In this document: positions 1-8,450 of the stretch, piece after piece
Numbering within the stretch: position 1 is the first letter of the stretch
Layout: the number at the start of each line of letters is the position of its first letter
Source: Salegentibacter sp. R32
Lineage (GTDB): Bacteria; Bacteroidota; Bacteroidia; Flavobacteriales; Flavobacteriaceae
Assembly: GCF_008692195.1 (NCBI RefSeq)
Contig: NZ_RXOM01000030.1
Location: 1-36,801, forward strand
Direction: 5' to 3'
Length of the DNA: 36,801 nt
The notes under the pieces: model-generated
Databases searched by the model: none
Seen by the model: the letters and a program-made list of their open reading frames with translations, nothing else
Told to the model about the DNA's origin: nothing
Made by a program: the position numbers and the translations under genes

Positions 1-61
1 TAAAATGGTTCCGACAAGCTTCCTCACTATCAAAATGTGCTGTAAACGTGAATATATTCAT
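1..61 (-). CDS. IS1595 family (ISXO2-like) transposase, N-terminal 20 residues only
   Basis: The ATG is at 61-59 on the minus strand and the frame runs off the left edge. The visible peptide begins MNIFTFTAHFDSEEACRNHF. This matches, from memory, the N-terminal pattern of IS1595/ISXO2-like transposases of Bacteroidota (a short hydrophobic start, then 'F.sEE.CrnhF', normally followed by a zinc ribbon of the type CxxCG). The zinc ribbon and the DDE-type catalytic core would lie outside the window. Only 20 residues are visible, so the family call rests on a short match. Confidence 0.6.
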   Translation of the reverse strand, partial: MNIFTFTAHFDSEEACRNHF

Positions 62-127
62 ACCATTGATTTTGAAGTAAATATAAGAAAAAATATCGAG
101 TTATGAGTGTTTACGGATATTCAATTT
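1..127 (-). mobile_element. End of an IS1595-type insertion sequence, cut by the window edge
   Basis: The first ~125 bases do not belong to the SusC gene that follows. Read on the minus strand they hold the start of a transposase (see the next entry) preceded by about 65 bases of untranslated IS end. The SusC reading frame becomes recognisable only from about 128-135. The exact IS boundary, its inverted repeat and any target duplication cannot be fixed because the other end lies outside the window. The IS has entered the susC coding region with its transposase pointing away from the remaining susC part. Confidence 0.65.
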
Positions 128-1248
128 TCTTTAACTCAAATACTATTGATCAATTAAAACTTAGAGTAGGTTATGGTGAGATTGGAAATGTGAATGGTTT
201 AGATGATTATTTATTTTTAACTAGATACAACCGAAGCAGAACCACTGCTAATTATCAATTTGGTAGTAATTTTATACAAACTTATAGACCAGAAGCAATA
301 AATGAAAATCTAAGATGGGAAATAGGTCAAACACTAAACTTAGGTTTAGATTATTCTTTATTCGATGGAAGAATTGCAGGTTCAGTAAATGCTTATCTTA
401 ATAAAACCGAAGATTTAATTAGTTATGTAACAGTATCTCCCTTCACAAATTTTTCTAATAAAGTAGATAAAAACATTGGAGATATGGAAAATAAAGGTAT
501 TGAGTTCGAATTAAATTTAACTCCCATACAAACAGAGGAATTTACTTGGAGAGTTGGCTATAATATAGCTTTTAATGATAATGAAATCACTTACCTTCCA
601 GATGAAGTAGAAACCGGAGGAATCAATGGAGGTACCGGAAATAATATTCAACTTCACAAAGAAGGAGATTCACCTTATAGTTATTATGTTTATAAGCAAA
701 TATATGATGAAAATGGAAGACCTATTGAGGGTGCTTATGTAGATAGGAATGGGGATAATATTATTAATGACGATGATAAATATCTTTATAAAGACCCTTA
801 TGCGGATATAACCATGGGATTAAATACCAACTTAAACTATAAAAATTGGGATTTAGCAGTGGTTTCTAGAGTAAATTTAGGTAATTATAATTATTACAAC
901 ATGGCTTCTGCCAAGTCTTATGAGATTAGAGCTACAGAAAATTCTATATTAACAAATCTTCACAATGACTACTATAACGCAGGTTTTCAAAATCTGACAG
1001 ATCCTAATTTACAAAGCGATTATTACATTCAAGATGCCTCCTTCTTTAAATTAGATAATATTACCTTAGGATATACCATACAAAAAATATTGGACGACAA
1101 TAGTAGTCTTCGGGTATATGGCTCAGCTCAAAATGTACTTACTGTAACCGATTATGACGGCCTAGACCCTGAAATTAATGGAGGTATCGATAATAATTTC
1201 TATCCAAGACCTAGATTATATACACTTGGTATTAATTTTAATTTTTAA
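103..1248 (+). CDS. susC: SusC/RagA family TonB-linked outer membrane receptor, C-terminal part (5' end lost to an IS)
   Basis: This is the C-terminal ~373 residues of a SusC-type beta-barrel, which imports oligosaccharides across the outer membrane in complex with SusD and is driven by TonB. Recognisable family features are the 'LKLRVGYGEIGN' segment near 150-185, the repeated aromatic beta strands, and the typical ending 'PRPRLYTLGINFNF'. Full-length family members are about 1,000 residues, so the signal peptide, carboxypeptidase-like domain, plug and most of the barrel are absent. The open frame starts formally at the ATG at 103, but its first ~8 codons come from the IS end, so this is not a genuine start. 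SusD follows 11 bases downstream, so this was the first structural gene of the locus. Unless transcription enters from the IS, downstream genes may have lost their normal promoter. Confidence 0.85.
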   Translation: MSVYGYSIFFNSNTIDQLKLRVGYGEIGNVNGLDDYLFLTRYNRSRTTANYQFGSNFIQTYRPEAINENLRWEIGQTLNLGLDYSLFDGRIAGSVNAYLNKTEDLISYVTVSPFTNFSNKVDKNIGDMENKGIEFELNLTPIQTEEFTWRVGYNIAFNDNEITYLPDEVETGGINGGTGNNIQLHKEGDSPYSYYVYKQIYDENGRPIEGAYVDRNGDNIINDDDKYLYKDPYADITMGLNTNLNYKNWDLAVVSRVNLGNYNYYNMASAKSYEIRATENSILTNLHNDYYNAGFQNLTDPNLQSDYYIQDASFFKLDNITLGYTIQKILDDNSSLRVYGSAQNVLTVTDYDGLDPEINGGIDNNFYPRPRLYTLGINFNF

Positions 1249-1259
1249 AAAAAAGAATT

Positions 1260-2882
1260 ATGAAAATGAATTATATAAATAGATTTTTCTTAATTATACC
1301 GGCACTATTTTTATTTTCTTGCCACGATGATTTAGATCAAAATCCAATAGATCCAGATAGTTTTACAGAAAACGACGTATTTGCTAACGCAACCGAAGCT
1401 AAAGGAGCCTTAGCCAAATTATATGCAAGTTTGGCACTTACTGGACAAGAAGGTCCTGCAGGACAGCCAGATATTACAGGAATAGATGAAGGTACTTCCC
1501 AATATTCAAGAATGTTATTTAGTTTAAACGAGTTAACCACTGATAATGCGGTGGTAGGTTGGGGAGATCCAGGATTACCAGATTTACATGCGATGAGTTG
1601 GGGTGCAGGTAACGATTTTACAACCGCTATGTACAACCGTTTAGCACAAGAGGTTTCTTTCTGTAACTCATTTATTACAAATGCTGCTAATTTAAGTAGT
1701 CCAGAAGTAGATGCCTATATTGCAGAAGCAAGGTTTTTAAGAGCCTTTGCTTATTATAATTTAATAGATTTATATGCTGACGTTCCCTTAATTACTGTAG
1801 TTTCTACTTCCGTACCAGAACAAAATTCAAGAGAAGAAATTTTTGCTTTTATAGAAAGTGAATTATTAGAAATTCAAGATTTATTAATGGAAAGCGGTGC
1901 AAATGAATATGGCCGAATAGACCGTGTTGCCGCTTGGGCTTTGTTATCTAAATTATACTTGAATGCAGAAGTATGGACAGGTGAGGCTCGTTATACTGAT
2001 GCGATTATCTATTCTCAAGAAGTAATTAACTCAACATATTCACTGCATAAAACCGATGCTAATGGAAATGGTACTGCTTATGATGACTTATTCTTAGCAG
2101 ATAATGATTCTAATGGAGCTCAAAATGAATTTATTTTCGCGATCAACTTCGACGGAAATAGTTCTAGAACTTACGGTGGGACTACTTTCTTAGTACACGC
2201 TGCCATAGGAGGTTCTATGGATGCTTCTGCTTTTGGTGTAAATGGTGGATGGGGAGGTTTAAGAACCACCAAAGCATTAGTTAATAAATTTGATTACTCC
2301 GTAACTAATACTGAAGATAATGAACCAATTGAATGGGAAGATTCTCGTGCTATGTTCTATACCGAAGGGCAAAGCTTAGAGATTAGTACTATCGCCAACA
2401 CTTTTACAGATGGTTATGCGGTAACTAAGTTTAAAAATATTGATTCCAAAGGAATTGCAGGTGTAGATGAAGGGGGAGAATTTGTAGATACCGATTTACC
2501 ATTAATCCGTTTAGCTGAAATTTACCTTAATTATACGGAAGCTGTCTTACGAGGGGGAAGCGGAGGCGATCTTCAAACGGCAACAACTTATATAAATGAA
2601 TTAAGAGAAAGGGCATTTGGAGGTAGTTCTAACGGAAATATCTCTAGTAGTGATTTAGATTTAGATTTCATTATCAATGAAAGAGCCCGTGAATTGTATT
2701 GGGAAGGTCAACGAAGAACAGATTTAATCCGTTTTGGAGATTTCACCAGCGGAAGTTATTTGTGGCCATTTAAAGGGGGCGCTCAATCAGGTACATCGGT
2801 TTCTGATTTTAGAAACTTATTTCCACTACCAAGTCAGAATATTTTAAACAACACTAATTTAACTCAAAATCCAGGATACTAA
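1260..2882 (+). CDS. susD: SusD/RagB family starch-binding outer membrane lipoprotein
   Basis: This is the surface glycan-binding lid of the SusCD importer. The N-terminus is a lipoprotein signal (hydrophobic stretch, lipobox LFSC with Cys21), followed by the family-typical 'DLDQNPIDPDSFTENDVF'. The alpha-helical TPR-like core shows the usual 'AEARFLRAFAYYNLIDLYADVPL' region near residues 155-180 and the C-terminal 'INERARELYWEGQRRTDLIRFG' region near 475-500. It ends in the typical 'FPLPSQNIL...NPGY'. At 540 residues it has the expected size. It sits 11 bases after susC and 12 before the susE-like gene, so the three are co-transcribed. Two in-frame ATGs (1260 and 1266) are possible starts; both leave the lipobox intact. 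Confidence 0.95.
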   Translation: MKMNYINRFFLIIPALFLFSCHDDLDQNPIDPDSFTENDVFANATEAKGALAKLYASLALTGQEGPAGQPDITGIDEGTSQYSRMLFSLNELTTDNAVVGWGDPGLPDLHAMSWGAGNDFTTAMYNRLAQEVSFCNSFITNAANLSSPEVDAYIAEARFLRAFAYYNLIDLYADVPLITVVSTSVPEQNSREEIFAFIESELLEIQDLLMESGANEYGRIDRVAAWALLSKLYLNAEVWTGEARYTDAIIYSQEVINSTYSLHKTDANGNGTAYDDLFLADNDSNGAQNEFIFAINFDGNSSRTYGGTTFLVHAAIGGSMDASAFGVNGGWGGLRTTKALVNKFDYSVTNTEDNEPIEWEDSRAMFYTEGQSLEISTIANTFTDGYAVTKFKNIDSKGIAGVDEGGEFVDTDLPLIRLAEIYLNYTEAVLRGGSGGDLQTATTYINELRERAFGGSSNGNISSSDLDLDFIINERARELYWEGQRRTDLIRFGDFTSGSYLWPFKGGAQSGTSVSDFRNLFPLPSQNILNNTNLTQNPGY

Positions 2883-2894
2883 AACTATATAATC

Positions 2895-4055
2895 ATGAAA
2901 AAGTTAATAAACATATTCGCTTTCTGCTTTATCGCATTAAGTTTTACCGCTTGTGAAGAAGATGATGAATTTACTTTTATCGCAAGCCCAGCACCAACAG
3001 CAGACTTTACATTCACCAATTCTGTTTCAGAGAATTATAATTTAAGTCCACTCGTGGCCGATAACCCTGCAGAGAGGTTTGTATGGAATGAAGCCGATTT
3101 TGATGTACAAACTCCTATAAGTTATAAATTACAAAGTTCTACAACCGAAACTGGTTCTTTCAAGGAGATTTCTGGTACAGGTAGCATTACGGAAACAAAC
3201 CAAGCCATAACAATAGGTAGTATGCTCGACCTTGCTACTGAGGCAGGTTTGGATAACGATCCGGAAACTGAAGCTCCAAATGAAGGAACGCTTTATTTTA
3301 GAGTAAGAGCCTATGTAGGTTCAGACGGTGGTAATGTAGTAGAGCAATTTTCAAATGTATTAAGCTTAAATGTAAGTCTAATTGAATCAACCGAAGAACC
3401 AGAAGAACCAGAACTTCCAAAAATGTACGTAACAGGTAACTTTGTTGCTGCTGGAATGTACGGTGCTGATTGGACACCTGCAGATGGAGTTGCAATTGCT
3501 TCAACTGGTGAAGGAGATAACAATTATGAAGGTTTTATTTCTATGGATGTAGCAGCTCCTGAATATAAATTCTTACCATCTAATGAAGGTTGGGATGGCG
3601 ACTATGGAGATGCTGATACTTCTGGTAATGTACCTGCTTATTCCCAAGTATTACTTCAAGATGATGAAGTTAACTGTACCACCCCAGATGGATCAGGTGG
3701 CTACTATTGGGTAAAAGCAAATCCAGAAGATTTAACTTATAGCTTAACCAAAACTTCTTGGGGAGTAATTGGTAATGCTACACCTACAGGATGGGACGCC
3801 GATACTGATATGACTTACGATCCTGCTACAAAAACTTGGAGCGTAACTTTAGATTTGACTCAACAGGAACCGACAGATAATGGATTTAAATTTAGAGCAA
3901 ACGACGCATGGGATATTAATTTAGGAGATACAGGTGCAGACGGTAATTTATCTTTCGGAGGGGACAATATTGGAGTTCCTGAAGATGGTAACTATACCAT
4001 TACTCTAGATTTAAGTAATCCTAGAAATTACACTTATACCTTGACTCAAAACTAA
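2895..4055 (+). CDS. susE: SusE/SusF-like outer membrane glycan-binding lipoprotein
   Basis: A lipoprotein signal with lipobox FTAC (Cys20) is followed by acidic residues (EEDDE), a common surface-export signal in Bacteroidota lipoproteins. Residues ~22-165 look like the SusE N-terminal domain ('FVWNEADFDVQTPISYKLQ' type segment). A short EEPEEPE linker leads to two starch-binding-type beta domains: ~175-275 ('MYVTGNFVAAG..', 'YKFLPSNEGWDGDYG') and ~285-386 ('WGVIGNATPTGWDADTDM', 'FKFRANDAWDINLG'), both with the Trp-rich pattern of SusE/SusF modules. It would hold starch at the cell surface near SusCD. It is the last gene before a clear terminator at 4061-4093. SusE and SusF cannot be separated with confidence here, so the symbol is the nearest family name. 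Confidence 0.85.
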   Translation: MKKLINIFAFCFIALSFTACEEDDEFTFIASPAPTADFTFTNSVSENYNLSPLVADNPAERFVWNEADFDVQTPISYKLQSSTTETGSFKEISGTGSITETNQAITIGSMLDLATEAGLDNDPETEAPNEGTLYFRVRAYVGSDGGNVVEQFSNVLSLNVSLIESTEEPEEPELPKMYVTGNFVAAGMYGADWTPADGVAIASTGEGDNNYEGFISMDVAAPEYKFLPSNEGWDGDYGDADTSGNVPAYSQVLLQDDEVNCTTPDGSGGYYWVKANPEDLTYSLTKTSWGVIGNATPTGWDADTDMTYDPATKTWSVTLDLTQQEPTDNGFKFRANDAWDINLGDTGADGNLSFGGDNIGVPEDGNYTITLDLSNPRNYTYTLTQN

Positions 4056-4060
4056 AATTT

Positions 4061-4093
4061 AAAAAAGGCTGTAGAAAATCTACAGCCTTTTTT
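4061..4093 (+). terminator. Rho-independent terminator after susE-like gene
   Basis: The stem GGCTGTAG / CTACAGCC (4067-4074 with 4080-4087) is extended by a run of A upstream and a run of T downstream. It begins 5 bases after the susE-like stop and separates the susCDE transcript from the amylase gene at 4110. Confidence 0.9.
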
Positions 4094-4109
4094 ATAACAC
4101 AAAATTCAT

Positions 4110-6917
4110 ATGAAAAATAAAATACTTTCGGTCGTATTTATGCTGTTCGCAAGCTTTATGTTTGCTCAACAGCAAAATGCAACCTTTACACTTACTCCGG
4201 CACAATTTAATCCGGACGATCAGGTGACGATTACTGTTTCTGGAGTTAACTTATCAACTTGGGGCGTTTCTGATCTTTATTTATGGTCTTGGTTTTACGA
4301 TCTAAACGATCAAAATCAGCAAGATTCTCCTACTAATGGAAGCTGGGGAAATTCAGATGAAGCGCAAAAATTCACCGACAATGGTAACGGAACTTATTCG
4401 TTTACCTTCATTCCGCAGAACCTTTACGGTACTTCTAATATTGGTAGTATTGGGATGTTAGCAAAAGCTAAAGATGGTAGTGGCGATAAAAAAACACAAG
4501 ATCATTTTGTTGAAGTGGGTGTTTTTCAATTTAATTTAAATAGTCCTACCGATAATGTGACCATTTTAAATAGCGGGAATACCTTAAACATTGACGCATC
4601 GACTACCGTAAATGCTAATTTCGAATTATTTGCCAATGGTACAAGTATCGATACGCAAAACAATCAGCAATCGTACACTTACAACTACACGCTAACACAA
4701 GACACTAATTTTGAATTAATAGCTACAGATCCTTCAACATCAAGTAGTTTAACGGCTACTTTTCAAAGTATTGTGACACCTAACCCAACTCAGGCTACAG
4801 TTCCTGCAGGAATGGAAGATGGGATAAATTTCGACGTCAACAACCCGAACACAGCTACTTTAGTACTTTACGCACCCGACAAAGATTTTGTTCACGTAAT
4901 TGGTAACTTCAACAACTGGAGTTTAGACAGTGATTATTTGATGAATTACGATGCTGCTCAAGAAAAGTATTGGATCACTTTAAACAACTTAGACCAAACC
5001 GGTGACGATATTTTATTTCAATATTTAATCGATGGTGAAATTAATGTTGCAGACCCCTACTCGACTTTAATTTTATCTCCTTACGACGATCCATTTATTT
5101 CGCAAAGTACTTTTGCAAACATTCCTGCATATCCAACAGGGATGACGACCGAAGCTATTTCTTGGATTAGAAGAAATGCTCCTTCTTATACTTGGCAGAA
5201 CACCAATTTTACGCCACCGGCAAAAGAAGATTTAGTGATTTATGAGCTATTAATTCGTGATTTTGACGATGTACAAAATTTCGATGCAGTTAAAAACAGA
5301 TTAGATTATTTAGAAGATTTAGGAGTAAATGCTATTGAATTAATGCCGGTTTCAGAATTTGACGGAAACTTAAGCTGGGGATACAATCCTGCATTTCATA
5401 TGGCATTAGATAAATATTACGGTAGTCCTGAAATGTTTAAAGAATTTGTAGATGAATGTCACTCTCGTGGGATCGCGGTAATTCTAGATGTTGTTTATAA
5501 TCATGCTACAGGTCAAAGCCCATTATACAGAATGTATAACAATTGTGATGGTTGTACTGGTGGTATTGTTGCTGCAGACAGTCCGTACTTCAATGTTTCT
5601 GCAACGCATACTTATAGTGTATTTAACGACTTTAATCACCAATCTCAGGCAACTAAAGATTACATAAATAAAACTGTAGAATATTGGATTGAAGAGTTTC
5701 ATATCGATGGTTATCGATGGGATTTAACCAAGGGATTTACCCAAAATTGTAGTGGTAACGAAGGTTGTACCAACAGTTACCAAGCCGATCGTGTGCAAAT
5801 ATTAAAAGATTACGCAGACACGCAATGGGAAGCAGATTCAGACTTTATAATCATTTTTGAACATTTAGGAAATGGTTCTTCTAGAGATGAAGAAATTGAA
5901 TGGGCAAATTACCGCTTAAGCGAAGGAAAAGGAATTATGTTCTGGAATAAGCTGAATTTTAGCTATAACGAAGCAACCATGGGTTGGAATGCCAATTCTA
6001 ATTTTTCAGATATTTCTTATGAAAATATAGGGCTTGCACAACCAATGAATGTGGGTTATATGGAAAGTCACGATGAAGAGCGCCTAATGTTCAAAAACTT
6101 AGCTTATGGTAATTCAGATGGTGCTTATGATGTTACCAATCTTTCTACCGCTTTAGATCGTATGGAAACTGCCGGAGCCTTTTTCTTCACCGTTCCGGGG
6201 CCTAAAATGATCTGGCAATTTGGAGAGTTAGGTTACGATACAAGTATTTTTACGTGTACTGATGGTACTATTCCTAATGATGATAGCTGTAAACTTTCTG
6301 AAAAACCAGACGGTTGGGATTTCTTAACAGAAACCGATCGTACAGATCTTTATGATGCTTATGCGCAAATGATCGCTTTGAAAAAATCAAATGAAATTTT
6401 TGCAACCGGAAGTATCGATATGAATGTTGGAAATAGCAACGGACTTAAATCTATTCACCTAGAAAATACTAGCGCAACAGGAACAGAACTTCAATATGTT
6501 ACAATTATTGGTAATTTCGGAGTAACTACGCAAAGTATCGATCCTACATTTCAAGAAACAGGAACTTGGTATAATTTAATGACTGGTAATACTTATCAAG
6601 TAAATAATACCAACAGTACTATTTCTTTAGCGCCGGGTGAATATTTTATCTATGGTAATGAAGAAGCTAATTTAAGTAACACTTCTTTTGAAGCTTCAAC
6701 AATTAGCCTTTACCCTAACCCAGCAAACGGAAGTATCTATTTATCTGAAGAAGTAAACAGTATTCATATTTACGATATTACCGGTAAGCAAATTCTTACT
6801 AAAGAAAACATTCGCCCTAACCAAGCGATCGATGTTTCAGCATTCCATAAAGGTATTTACCTTGTCCAATTAGAACAAAACGGAAATACAATCCAAAAGA
6901 AATTAGTGATCAACTAA
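4110..6917 (+). CDS. Secreted GH13 alpha-amylase with CBM48-like domain and type IX sorting tail
   Basis: This 935-residue enzyme is expected to cleave alpha-1,4-glucan outside the cell. A Sec signal (residues 1-19, cleavage near FAQQ) is followed by N-terminal beta domains (~22-225) and an E-set/CBM48-like module at ~245-340 ('VIGNFNNW'). The (beta/alpha)8 catalytic domain spans ~370-780. The four GH13 regions are visible: DVVYNH (~460-465), GYRWDLTKG with nucleophile Asp538, FEHLG with acid/base Glu584, and ESHDEER with Asp655. Residues ~865-935 are a Por secretion tail ('LYPNPANGSIYLS', 'GIYLVQLEQNG', ending KKLVIN), indicating export by the type IX system. It lies between two terminators, so it may be transcribed on its own, but its position ties it to starch use by the Sus proteins. 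The GH13 subfamily was not determined. Confidence 0.93.
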   Translation: MKNKILSVVFMLFASFMFAQQQNATFTLTPAQFNPDDQVTITVSGVNLSTWGVSDLYLWSWFYDLNDQNQQDSPTNGSWGNSDEAQKFTDNGNGTYSFTFIPQNLYGTSNIGSIGMLAKAKDGSGDKKTQDHFVEVGVFQFNLNSPTDNVTILNSGNTLNIDASTTVNANFELFANGTSIDTQNNQQSYTYNYTLTQDTNFELIATDPSTSSSLTATFQSIVTPNPTQATVPAGMEDGINFDVNNPNTATLVLYAPDKDFVHVIGNFNNWSLDSDYLMNYDAAQEKYWITLNNLDQTGDDILFQYLIDGEINVADPYSTLILSPYDDPFISQSTFANIPAYPTGMTTEAISWIRRNAPSYTWQNTNFTPPAKEDLVIYELLIRDFDDVQNFDAVKNRLDYLEDLGVNAIELMPVSEFDGNLSWGYNPAFHMALDKYYGSPEMFKEFVDECHSRGIAVILDVVYNHATGQSPLYRMYNNCDGCTGGIVAADSPYFNVSATHTYSVFNDFNHQSQATKDYINKTVEYWIEEFHIDGYRWDLTKGFTQNCSGNEGCTNSYQADRVQILKDYADTQWEADSDFIIIFEHLGNGSSRDEEIEWANYRLSEGKGIMFWNKLNFSYNEATMGWNANSNFSDISYENIGLAQPMNVGYMESHDEERLMFKNLAYGNSDGAYDVTNLSTALDRMETAGAFFFTVPGPKMIWQFGELGYDTSIFTCTDGTIPNDDSCKLSEKPDGWDFLTETDRTDLYDAYAQMIALKKSNEIFATGSIDMNVGNSNGLKSIHLENTSATGTELQYVTIIGNFGVTTQSIDPTFQETGTWYNLMTGNTYQVNNTNSTISLAPGEYFIYGNEEANLSNTSFEASTISLYPNPANGSIYLSEEVNSIHIYDITGKQILTKENIRPNQAIDVSAFHKGIYLVQLEQNGNTIQKKLVIN

Positions 6918-6949
6918 GTTAACAGACGTTAGCCAAAAAAGGAGAAGTT
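6901..6949 (+). repeat. Duplicated 3' flank, copy 1 (end of type IX tail plus start of terminator)
   Basis: This segment, running from the last codons of the first amylase (Leu-Val-Ile-Asn-stop) through the 5' arm of its terminator, recurs almost unchanged at 8379-8429 behind the second amylase. One substitution and a few small indels separate the copies. Confidence 0.8.
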
Positions 6950-6969
6950 AAAAAAAGCTTCTCCTTTTT
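6935..6969 (+). terminator. Rho-independent terminator after the first amylase
   Basis: The stem GGAGAAG (6941-6947) / CTTCTCC (6958-6964) is flanked by AAAAAA and TTTTT. It starts about 18 bases past the stop codon. Confidence 0.9.
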
Positions 6970-7004
6970 ATTCTCTCGCATTTCTAATTTAAAATTTAAT
7001 ATTT

Positions 7005-8369
7005 ATGAAAAAAATGAATTTCCTATTCATCGTGGGATTACTAGCTGTGCTTGTAAGTTGCTCCTCAGATGATTTTGAAAACCCTTCAGCAGAAAAAAAT
7101 AATGAAACAGAAGCCACAAGCTTATCACTAACAACAAGTACAGGTTCCAAAGTCATGATGCAAGCATTCTATTGGGATGTTCCTGCCGGAGGTACTTGGT
7201 GGAACACCGTTTCTTCTAAAGTACAAGACTGGAGTAATGCTGGTATAGATGCCATATGGCTACCACCTGTATCAAAAGCTCAAAACGGACCATTTTCTAT
7301 GGGTTACGATCCTTTTGATTATTTCGACTTTGGAGAATACAATCAAATGGGTTCAACAGAAACCAGATTTGGTTCTCGTCAAGAATTAGAATCTTTAATT
7401 CAAAATGCACACCAAGAAAACCTAGCTGTTATTGCCGATATTGTTATTAACCATAACAGTGGTGGTGATCTAGAAAGCAATACGTATACGGGAACAGATA
7501 CCTATACAGATTTTAACCCCGACTCGGGGATGTTTTACCGTTCCGCTACCGATTTTCATCCTAATGATACTCATTCTAATGATAGCGGAGTGTTTGGAGG
7601 TTATCCTGATCTATGTCACGATAAAAGTTATGTACAAGATTGGTTGTGGGAACAATCTAATTCTGTCGCTAAATATTACAAAAATACATTAGGAATTGAT
7701 GGGTGGCGTTTCGACTATGTGAAAGGTTATGAACCTTGGGTAGTCAATGCCTGGGTTAATGAAGTTGGCGGTTTTGCTGTTGGGGAATATTGGGATGCTA
7801 ATGTAAATCTATTGGAAAATTGGACTAATAATGCCAAAGCATCAGCTTTCGATTTTGCTTGTTATTACAGAATGAAAGACGCTTTTGACGGCAACGATCT
7901 TACACGTTTACAAGATGATATGCTTTGGAAAAGAAACCCAATGCGTGCGGTAACTTTTGTAAGTAATCACGATACTAATGAGATTTACAACGGTAAAATG
8001 TTAGCCTATGCCTATATTTTAACTCACGAAGGCTATCCTTGTATATTTTATCAAGACTACGAAACTTGGTTAGATAAAAATAAATTGAATAACCTTATTT
8101 GGATACATAATAATAAAGCCGGAGGAAGCATTACTATTCTTCACGCAGATCAAGATGAATATGTAGCTAAAAGAAACGGTTCTCCTGGTTTAGTTGTTTA
8201 CTTAAATAACAGTAATAATTGGCAAGAACGTTGGGTACAAACTAACTGGAATAACACACAAATTAAAGATTATACCGGTAACTCTACTTGGGAACCTTAT
8301 ACACAAGCTAACGGATGGGTAAAACTACAAGCCCCTCCAAATTCTTACAGTATTTGGTCTACCAAATAA
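7005..8369 (+). CDS. Alpha-amylase lipoprotein of the archaeal-type GH13_7 group
   Basis: This 454-residue alpha-amylase hydrolyses internal alpha-1,4 bonds of starch. A lipoprotein signal (lipobox LVSC, Cys19, then SSDD) should anchor it to a membrane, probably the outer one. The catalytic domain closely resembles, from memory, the secreted amylases of Thermococcales such as Pyrococcus: 'MMQAFYWDVPAGGTWW' near residue 46, 'FSMGYDPFDYFDFGEY', 'ADIVINHNSGGDLE', 'FGGYPDLCHD'. Active-site residues are Asp237 (GWRFDYVKGY), Glu261 (VGEYWD) and Asp323 (NHDT). A short C-terminal beta domain ends in 'YSIWSTK'. Unlike its upstream neighbour it has no type IX tail. It follows a terminator and is followed by another, so it is probably its own transcript. 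It would release oligosaccharides at the surface for SusCD uptake. Confidence 0.92.
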   Translation: MKKMNFLFIVGLLAVLVSCSSDDFENPSAEKNNETEATSLSLTTSTGSKVMMQAFYWDVPAGGTWWNTVSSKVQDWSNAGIDAIWLPPVSKAQNGPFSMGYDPFDYFDFGEYNQMGSTETRFGSRQELESLIQNAHQENLAVIADIVINHNSGGDLESNTYTGTDTYTDFNPDSGMFYRSATDFHPNDTHSNDSGVFGGYPDLCHDKSYVQDWLWEQSNSVAKYYKNTLGIDGWRFDYVKGYEPWVVNAWVNEVGGFAVGEYWDANVNLLENWTNNAKASAFDFACYYRMKDAFDGNDLTRLQDDMLWKRNPMRAVTFVSNHDTNEIYNGKMLAYAYILTHEGYPCIFYQDYETWLDKNKLNNLIWIHNNKAGGSITILHADQDEYVAKRNGSPGLVVYLNNSNNWQERWVQTNWNNTQIKDYTGNSTWEPYTQANGWVKLQAPPNSYSIWSTK

Positions 8370-8378
8370 GAATTAAAA

Positions 8379-8429
8379 AATTAGTGGTCAACTAAGTTAA
8401 CAAGATTAGCCAACAAAAAAGGAGAAGTT
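8379..8429 (+). repeat. Duplicated 3' flank, copy 2
   Basis: This is the second copy of the segment at 6901-6949. It contains AAA-AAA-TTA-GTG-GTC-AAC-TAA (8375-8395), which would encode KKLVVN and a stop, the usual end of a type IX sorting tail. It lies after, and out of frame with, the lipoprotein amylase that precedes it, so it is a relic of a gene end. Confidence 0.75.
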
Positions 8430-8450
8430 CATTGGTGACTTCTCCTTTTT
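8415..8450. terminator. Bidirectional terminator between the second amylase and threonine aldolase
   Basis: The stem GGAGAAGT (8421-8428) / ACTTCTCC (8438-8445) has A-runs on the left and T-runs on the right, so it can serve both converging genes. The minus-strand gene's stop codon at 8449-8451 abuts it. Confidence 0.85.

Noticed and set aside
103-126. ATG at 103 as a true start of a 381-residue protein
   Set aside because: The first eight codons lie in IS end sequence and the product would lack signal peptide and plug. It is the remaining C-terminal part of SusC.
6901-8429. The paired amylase 3' flanks as inverted or direct ends of a transposon carrying the second amylase
   Set aside because: They are direct copies centred on a gene end and terminator, with no transposase or target duplication; recombination of gene ends explains them more simply.
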